From Gp13-AA77 sp035578005 (lineage in GTDB: Bacteria > Acidobacteriota > Terriglobia > UBA7540): a stretch of 64,000 bases of DNA. The notes below the pieces were generated by a model. It was not told the DNA's origin and did not search any database. It saw only the letters and a list, made by a program, of their open reading frames with translations. Made by a program: the position numbers and the translations under genes. Within the stretch, counting starts at the first letter, position 1. Each line of letters begins with the position of its first letter. Positions 59,124-64,000 of the stretch are shown here, in pieces. Location: positions 9,561-73,560 of the forward strand of contig DATJYK010000181.1 in assembly GCA_035578005.1 (NCBI GenBank). Direction: 5' to 3'.

Positions 59124-59636
59124 ATGGCCGAATTGCACCAAGCGGGTGGCTTGTCCCTCAGCAGATTCCGGCGAATCATCACAATCTTGCTCGCGCTGGG
59201 AGTGGGATTTGTGGCGGGCGTCGTCGGTTCCCGGTATAGCTGGGAGTTCTTCACGCCTTCCTACGTTCTCAAGGCCGATTTGGCGGTGCCGGGCAGCCTT
59301 CACGTGAAGGACCCCGTGCAGGTTGCGGGTGTGCAGGTGGGACGTGTATGGGACATTGGTCTCGTACCGACGGGCGACAAGCCAGTCGAAGTTTCGATGA
59401 GAATTGCCAAGAGGTTTCAACCGGTGATCCGCGCCGACTCGGAGGCTAGCGTCGGCACCACGGGTCTGCTCGGCTCCAGCTTTGTCGATATTACGCGCGG
59501 CAGTGTGAATCAGCCGGTGTTGCAGGCGGGGGCCACAATTAAGACGGCGGACCGGACGGCGACGCTCACTTGCGACGAGATCATGAAGACGTTTTCGCGG
59601 ATCGGGGACGCGCTAAAGAGTCCGTTTAACCACTGA
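59124..59636 (+). CDS. MCE/MlaD-domain lipid-binding protein
   Basis: 170 residues from ATG 59124; the frame begins earlier at 59019 in repeat sequence. One membrane anchor (IITILLALGVGFVAGVVGS), then a single MCE domain: YVLKADLAVPGSLHVKDPVQ, VAGVQVGRVWDIGLVPTGDK, TGLLGSSFVDITRG. MlaD-type proteins form rings that guide lipids between membranes, usually beside mlaE and mlaF genes, which are absent here. Instead it lies between tldD and pmbA, with 13 bases to pmbA. Confidence 0.85.
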   Translation: MAELHQAGGLSLSRFRRIITILLALGVGFVAGVVGSRYSWEFFTPSYVLKADLAVPGSLHVKDPVQVAGVQVGRVWDIGLVPTGDKPVEVSMRIAKRFQPVIRADSEASVGTTGLLGSSFVDITRGSVNQPVLQAGATIKTADRTATLTCDEIMKTFSRIGDALKSPFNH

Positions 59637-59649
59637 TAAGGACCCACGA

Positions 59650-61014
59650 ATGCCACAGGACCAGCTCGAACAAATCGCGCAAGACCTCGTAGAGCGCGCC
59701 ATCAAAGCCGGGGCCACAGCGGCGGACGCCACGGTGCGGGAAGGCGATGAGTTTTCCACGACCGTTCGTCTCGGCAAGATCGAAAACCTCAAGGAAGCCG
59801 CCTCCAAGGCCTTAGGCTTGCGCGTGTTTCTCGGAACGCGCAGCGCCAGCTCCTATTCGAGCGATTTTTCAAGCGATTCCTTGCAGACGCTCGTGGAGCG
59901 AACCTTGGCCATGGCCAAGGTCACGTCCGAAGATCCTGCGAACGGCCTGCCGGAGGCCGCGGAACTCGGGCGCTACTCCGGCGACCTCGAGCTCTATTCT
60001 CCGGATCTCGCCGAAATCTCGGCCGAGGAGCGCATCGGGTTGGCGCGCCGGGCGGAGGAAGCAGCGCTCAGCGCAGACGCTCGCATTCGTAATTCTGAAG
60101 GCGCGGGTGTTGAAACCGGCCTTGGCGCCAAGGCCTATGCCAATTCGCTCGGTTTTGTGGGTAGTTATCAAGCGTCATTTGGTTCCATTTCGGTGGTGCC
60201 CGTAGCCCAGGAAGGCGCGAACGGCAACGCGAGCATGCAGCGCGATTACTGGTACGCCGTGGGCCGCAGCGCATCGGCATTGCGCGATCCTGAGGCGGTA
60301 GGCCGCGAAGCCGCGGCGCGCGTGGTGAGGCGCCTCGGTGCGCGCAAGGTGTCCACCTGCCGGGTTCCCGTGGTGTTTGATCCCGAAACCGCGCGCTCTC
60401 TCCTCGGGCACATTTTTGAAGCCGTGCGTGGAGACGCGATCTATCGCAGCGCCTCGTTTTTGGCGGGCAAACTCGGGGAAAAGATCGCCGGCGACAACAT
60501 CACCGTTCTGGACGATGGCCTGCGTCCTGGCGGTTTCGGTTCACGCCCGTTTGATGATGAAGGCGTGGCGCCTTCGGTGACGCCGGTGATTGAGCGCGGC
60601 GTGCTGCGCAGCTATCTGCTGAACACCTATTCAGGGCGCAAGCTTGGCTTGCGCACCACCGGCAACGCCTCGCGCGGAGTGACGGGGCCTCCGGGCGTGG
60701 GACCCAAGAACTTTTATCTGACACCGGGAGCGCAATCACCTCAGCAGATTTTGCGCTCGGTGAAGAGCGGCTTTTACGTGACGGAGCTGATCGGGATGGG
60801 CGTGAACGTGGTCACGGGCGATTACTCGCGGGGAGCCGTGGGCCTCTGGATCGAAAACGGAGAGCTTACCTATCCCGTTGACGAAGTCACCATCGCCGGG
60901 AGTCTGGCGGAGATGCTGAACCACATCGGGGTTATCGGCTCAGACCTTGAGTTTCGAAGTTCGCTGGCGGCTCCGACGCTGCTGGTGGAGGGACTAACCG
61001 TGGCCGGAGTGTAG
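59650..61014 (+). CDS. pmbA: TldE/PmbA metalloprotease partner
   Basis: 454 residues. FDPETARSLLGHIFEAVRGD, SFDDEGV-like RPFDDEGVAPSVTPVIERGV, LLNTYSGRKLGLRTTGNASR and VTELIGMGVNVVTGDYSRGA are the conserved PmbA blocks; as is normal for this subunit, the zinc-binding HExxxH of TldD is missing. It forms the substrate-gating half of TldD/E. Start ATG 59650 has AAGGAC upstream. Confidence 0.95.
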   Translation: MPQDQLEQIAQDLVERAIKAGATAADATVREGDEFSTTVRLGKIENLKEAASKALGLRVFLGTRSASSYSSDFSSDSLQTLVERTLAMAKVTSEDPANGLPEAAELGRYSGDLELYSPDLAEISAEERIGLARRAEEAALSADARIRNSEGAGVETGLGAKAYANSLGFVGSYQASFGSISVVPVAQEGANGNASMQRDYWYAVGRSASALRDPEAVGREAAARVVRRLGARKVSTCRVPVVFDPETARSLLGHIFEAVRGDAIYRSASFLAGKLGEKIAGDNITVLDDGLRPGGFGSRPFDDEGVAPSVTPVIERGVLRSYLLNTYSGRKLGLRTTGNASRGVTGPPGVGPKNFYLTPGAQSPQQILRSVKSGFYVTELIGMGVNVVTGDYSRGAVGLWIENGELTYPVDEVTIAGSLAEMLNHIGVIGSDLEFRSSLAAPTLLVEGLTVAGV

Positions 61015-61018
61015 AGAC

Positions 61019-61519
61019 GTGGTGGAAAATTCCGCAGCCAGGTACAAGTTCATTCGGCCGGCAAGCGACGCCGGCCGGTCCCTGCTGCCGCTCATCTTCG
61101 GAATCTCGACTGGAATTGCGGCATTATTGGCGGGCGTGGCGTGGCTGATGCATGCGCGGCTCACACGGCCCGCCGTCCGCCCGCCTTTGAGCGCGGAAGC
61201 ACAAGCCTACCTAGGGCAAATCGAGGTGATTGACGCCCGCATGAGCGCGGCCGAGACTCCGCTTGGAACCACCGAGACCTACCTGGACGCTCACGTCGTC
61301 AACCGGGGTTCACGAACCGTGCGCCAGTTAGACCTGCAACTTGCGTTTGAAGACATGATGAACCAGGTGGTGCTGCAGCAAGTCAGCCGCCCTGTGACCG
61401 AGAATACTGTGCCGCTCAAGCCAGGCGAGAGCCGCAACCTGCACATCACTTTTGATCATATGCCGGCCGAATGGAATCAAGGGCCGCCCGCATTTACGCC
61501 GGTTTATGTTGGATTTTGA
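61019..61519 (+). CDS. Membrane-anchored protein of unknown function
   Basis: 166 residues from GTG 61019 or 61022. One membrane helix (LLPLIFGISTGIAALLAGVA) then a beta-rich external domain (IEVIDARMSAAETPLGTTET, LDAHVVNRGSRTVRQLDLQL, VPLKPGESRNLHITFDHMPA), which looks like an immunoglobulin-like fold of the DUF2393/FxLYD kind. It starts 4 bases after pmbA, so it is probably in the same transcript. No function is proposed. Confidence 0.75.
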   Translation: MVENSAARYKFIRPASDAGRSLLPLIFGISTGIAALLAGVAWLMHARLTRPAVRPPLSAEAQAYLGQIEVIDARMSAAETPLGTTETYLDAHVVNRGSRTVRQLDLQLAFEDMMNQVVLQQVSRPVTENTVPLKPGESRNLHITFDHMPAEWNQGPPAFTPVYVGF

Positions 61520-61532
61520 GGTCCGCGATATG

Positions 61533-62279
61533 CTAGCGCCCGAACTGCAAGCGGGTGATGAGAGGCTCGGGCAAGCCGGCCTTTCTCATCTTGTCTTGGG
61601 TCGTCAGCACGTTGTAGGAGGCGCGATAGTACTCCACCAGACGCTGGTCCGAGTCGAAGATGGCGAATGCTGCGCGCCAGTCACGGTCGCGAGGTTGACC
61701 AACCGAGCCCGGATTGATGAGGTATCGCGATCCTTCGTCGATGTGCAATGTCAGCGGCGAGCCGTTGGCAAGACCATAACAAGGGATGGGTTGCGCATTG
61801 CCGTCGGGGCTCCACACGAAACCGCCTTGCAAGTGCGTGTGGCCGAAAAAGACCACCGCTGCCGAAGCCTCCTCGAAAGCAGGGGGCGCGTCGTAAGACT
61901 CTACGAGATACTCATCCTCGTCGCGAGGTGATCCATGCACAAGCTCGAATCCCGCCACCTCGCACGGTCCCGGCGGCAAGTCTTGCAGCCAGGCGAGGTT
62001 TGCCGCTGTCAGTTGCTGCCGGGTCCACAAGGTGCCCGTGCGGGCCAACGGATTGAAATCCTCAGCGTCGGTAATTCCGGCGCAGGCTTTGTCGTGGTTG
62101 CCGCGAATGGTAACCGAAGCCAGCCCCCGCACGGCGTCAACAATGGCATTGGGGTCCGGCCCGTAGCCTACCAGGTCGCCAAGACAAAGCACCTGGTCGT
62201 AGTGGCCGCTGGCCATGGCCACGCATTTCTCGAAAGCCTCGAGGTTCGAGTGAATATCACTCAATATCAGATATCGCAC
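61533..62279 (-). CDS. Metallophosphoesterase (YfcE/MJ0936-like)
   Basis: 248 residues. Metal-binding motifs in order: LILSDIHSNLEAF (D-x-H), LCLGDLVGYGPDP (G-D), RGNHDKA (G-N-H-D), ELVHGSP and VFFGHTHLQ (G-H-x-H), then LINPGSVGQPRDRDWRAAFA. These are the two-metal phosphatases that act on phosphodiesters or diadenosine tetraphosphate-like compounds; the substrate is unknown. Convergent with the preceding gene, 13 bases apart. Confidence 0.93.
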   Translation of the reverse strand: MRYLILSDIHSNLEAFEKCVAMASGHYDQVLCLGDLVGYGPDPNAIVDAVRGLASVTIRGNHDKACAGITDAEDFNPLARTGTLWTRQQLTAANLAWLQDLPPGPCEVAGFELVHGSPRDEDEYLVESYDAPPAFEEASAAVVFFGHTHLQGGFVWSPDGNAQPIPCYGLANGSPLTLHIDEGSRYLINPGSVGQPRDRDWRAAFAIFDSDQRLVEYYRASYNVLTTQDKMRKAGLPEPLITRLQFGR

Positions 62280-62467
62280 CGGACGCCTTTCCTGGGCCGG
62301 ACGGACAATTTTGTAGTATAACCCCGGAAGTCGTCCGTCTGGAGTCCCTTGATCGGTACGTTCTTTGACCAGTTCGGCTGCTTTTCGCTAAGATCACAAA
62401 TCATGCCTTTGAGAGACGTCCAGGCTCGTAAGAAGGCAAGGAGTGCCGAGGCCGAGCCCTGGCCCTG

Positions 62468-63643
62468 ATGCTACGCTTCTACACAACCGGAGAATCTCAC
62501 GGACAGGCGCTGGTGGCTATCCTGGCGGGTCTGCCGGCCGGGCTTTCTGTCAACTTCGAGTATGTCGATCGCGAACTGAAGCGCCGCATGGGAGGCTACG
62601 GTCGCGGCGGGCGCATGAAGATTGAGTCTGACCGCGCCCAGTTTCTCTCGGGCGTTCGGCACGGCGAAACGATTGGTTCACCGGTCACGATTTTGATCGA
62701 AAACTATGACTGGAAGAACTGGTCCCAAGCCATGGCGGTGGAGGCGAACCCGGAAGCGCGCGAGCATTACCGGGCCCTGTCTCAGCCGCGACCCGGCCAT
62801 GCTGATTTGGCCGGATGTCTGAAGTACAATTTCCGCGACGCCCGCTACGTGCTTGAGAGGGCCAGCGCCCGCGAGACGGCCGCGCGGGTCGCCGTGGGCG
62901 CCCTGGCCAAACTATTCCTGCGCGAGTTCGCAATTGAAATCGCGAGTCACGTGGTTCAAGTAGGACACGTCGCCTTGGAGGCGCGCCCCGTAAGTTTTGA
63001 TGAGATTCTGGCTCTGCGAGACCGGGAAGAAATCATCCTGAACTGCGTCGACGCTGAAACCGAGGCTCGCATGAAGCAGGAAGTTGACCAGGCCACGGAG
63101 AATCGGGACTCGGTAGGAGGGATTTTCGAGGTGGTCGTGCGAGGCGCTCCGCCCGGTCTTGGTTCCACAGCCCAATGGGACGAGCGGCTGGACGGCCAAC
63201 TGGCGCAGGCTGTCACCTCCATCCAGGCCGTGAAGGCCGTCGAAATCGGCAACGGTGTTGAGATCGCGGGGAGGTTCGGCTCAGAGGTCCATGACGAGAT
63301 CGGTTACGATCGTGGGCACGCGCGCTTCACACGAAAGTCGAACCGGGCTGGCGGGATTGAAGGCGGCATTTCGAACGGCGAATCGATTGTCGTGCGAGGC
63401 TATCTGAAACCGATTTCATCGCTGCGTCGTCCGCTGGAATCCGTAAACTTTGAGAGCCGCGAGAGCGTGAAGGCCAGCTACGAGCGCTCGGACGTTTGCG
63501 TCGTACCGGCGGCTGGCGTGGCCGGCGAAGCGATGGTGGCCCTGATTTTGGCCCGGGCCTTCCTGGAAAAATTCGGTGGAGATTCCGTGGAGGAAACACG
63601 AAGGAATTTTCAAGGCTACCAGGAACAACTCCGCCGCTTCTAG
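62468..63643 (+). CDS. aroC: Chorismate synthase AroC
   Basis: 391 residues. LRFYTTGESHGQALVAILAG at the start, RRMGGYGRGGRMKIESDRAQFLSGVRHGET, SQPRPGHADLAGCLKYNFRD, ARYVLERASARETAARVAVG and the end GFTRKSNRAGGIEGGISNGE-like RKSNRAGGIEGGISNGESIV: all FMN and EPSP binding blocks of AroC. It makes chorismate, the branch point for aromatic amino acids. Monocistronic here; start ATG 62468. Confidence 0.97.
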   Translation: MLRFYTTGESHGQALVAILAGLPAGLSVNFEYVDRELKRRMGGYGRGGRMKIESDRAQFLSGVRHGETIGSPVTILIENYDWKNWSQAMAVEANPEAREHYRALSQPRPGHADLAGCLKYNFRDARYVLERASARETAARVAVGALAKLFLREFAIEIASHVVQVGHVALEARPVSFDEILALRDREEIILNCVDAETEARMKQEVDQATENRDSVGGIFEVVVRGAPPGLGSTAQWDERLDGQLAQAVTSIQAVKAVEIGNGVEIAGRFGSEVHDEIGYDRGHARFTRKSNRAGGIEGGISNGESIVVRGYLKPISSLRRPLESVNFESRESVKASYERSDVCVVPAAGVAGEAMVALILARAFLEKFGGDSVEETRRNFQGYQEQLRRF

Positions 63644-64000
63644 ACGTGTGATCAGATCAAGATCTGAACAAACGTGGCAAGTTTCTGGGGACCCGGGATT
63701 CTTAGCGGAGAAATTGTGGCGGCAAGGTGCGCGCCGTAGGCTACGTCGGTGACTTTGAGGGTAGTCCGCATGACATAATTACTAGACACACAACGGTCTT
63801 CGACAGCAAAATTACCGAACGAAACCGTTAGTACCTTTGTCGTAGGATTGTGCCGTTTTCTGTCACAATATTTTGGGCCACCTCGATTTGGCCCTTTGTT
63901 CATGCGCCTCGGAATGAGATTTCGAAAGTGTCCAACTTTTGACTTTCGACCGTCGACTTTCGACTTGTGACCTGTTTGGTTCCGGCTCCGCCGGGTTAGG
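63644..64000. other. Region after aroC with no identifiable gene
   Basis: 357 bases to the window edge. I see no convincing frame (a minus-strand frame of 83 codons at 63652-63903 lacks a ribosome site and family likeness). Near the end, TTTTGACTTTCGACCGTCGA and CTTTCGACTTGTGACC form a run of the word ACTTTCGAC like the arm of the word-repeat hairpin at 39229; its partner, if any, is beyond the window. Confidence 0.5.

Noticed and set aside
63652..63903. Minus-strand frame of 83 codons after aroC
   Set aside because: No ribosome site, no recognisable family and irregular composition; treated as non-coding.

Overview
The window is high-GC bacterial chromosome, most likely from an Acidobacteriota (soil or rock type). 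The clues are an 809-residue MacB-type duplicated orphan permease (ADOP), hopanoid genes hpnI and hpnJ, a beta-ketoadipate cluster with a fused pcaD-pcaC gene, and a very dense load of short intergenic inverted repeats. There are no rRNA or tRNA genes, no CRISPR array and no complete insertion sequence.

Layout. 1-6.5 kb: potassium-sensing and uptake operon (3' end of kdpD, kdpE, a universal-stress-like gene, a 27-residue membrane ORF, kdpF, kdpA, kdpB, kdpC). 7.4-9.8 kb: secreted di-heme cytochrome c and PQQ dehydrogenase. 9.9-16.5 kb: 4-hydroxybenzoate catabolism, with pobA and a hydroxyacid-oxoacid transhydrogenase on the minus strand facing pcaH-pcaG-pcaB-pcaDC. 16.7-23.5 kb: MetE-like methyltransferase, secreted carboxylesterase, NAD(P)-binding protein, APC permease and secreted aldose epimerase. 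23.9-29.7 kb: bactofilin, parB, parA, an unknown gene and rsmG, with two parS sites, so this part probably lies near the replication origin. 29.7-31.2 kb: repeat-rich island with a GIY-YIG gene and a 12-unit tandem array. 31.2-37.8 kb: ADOP permease, DUF255 thioredoxin-like protein, DUF2203 protein and moaA. 38.7-44 kb: a peroxiredoxin with an in-frame UGA in place of the catalytic Cys, then a TetR-controlled HlyD/ABC efflux operon interrupted by a four-helix-bundle (S23) gene. 44-48 kb: yicC-gmk-rpoZ-coaBC and a family-4 uracil-DNA glycosylase. 48-64 kb: MFS transporter, DUF362 protein, TPR protein, hpnI/hpnJ, tldD - MCE protein - pmbA, a metallophosphoesterase and aroC.

The most interesting signals are these. 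(1) A probable selenocysteine peroxiredoxin: one reading frame with UGA exactly at the peroxidatic position and a small hairpin at bacterial-SECIS distance. (2) A 150-base repeat of three spaced units, present as a near-identical inverted pair 20 kb apart plus a third copy in which the core word of every unit has changed in the same way. (3) A family of about 280-380 base elements built on the decamer GGGTTCGTTT: two tandem copies at 38 kb and an inverted relative at 58.8 kb. (4) Hairpins whose arms are runs of a short word, a different word at each locus, one of which encloses the S23 gene; the GIY-YIG gene is likewise bracketed by inverted copies of a different repeat. All of these rest on reading the sequence by eye; no search or alignment program was run.
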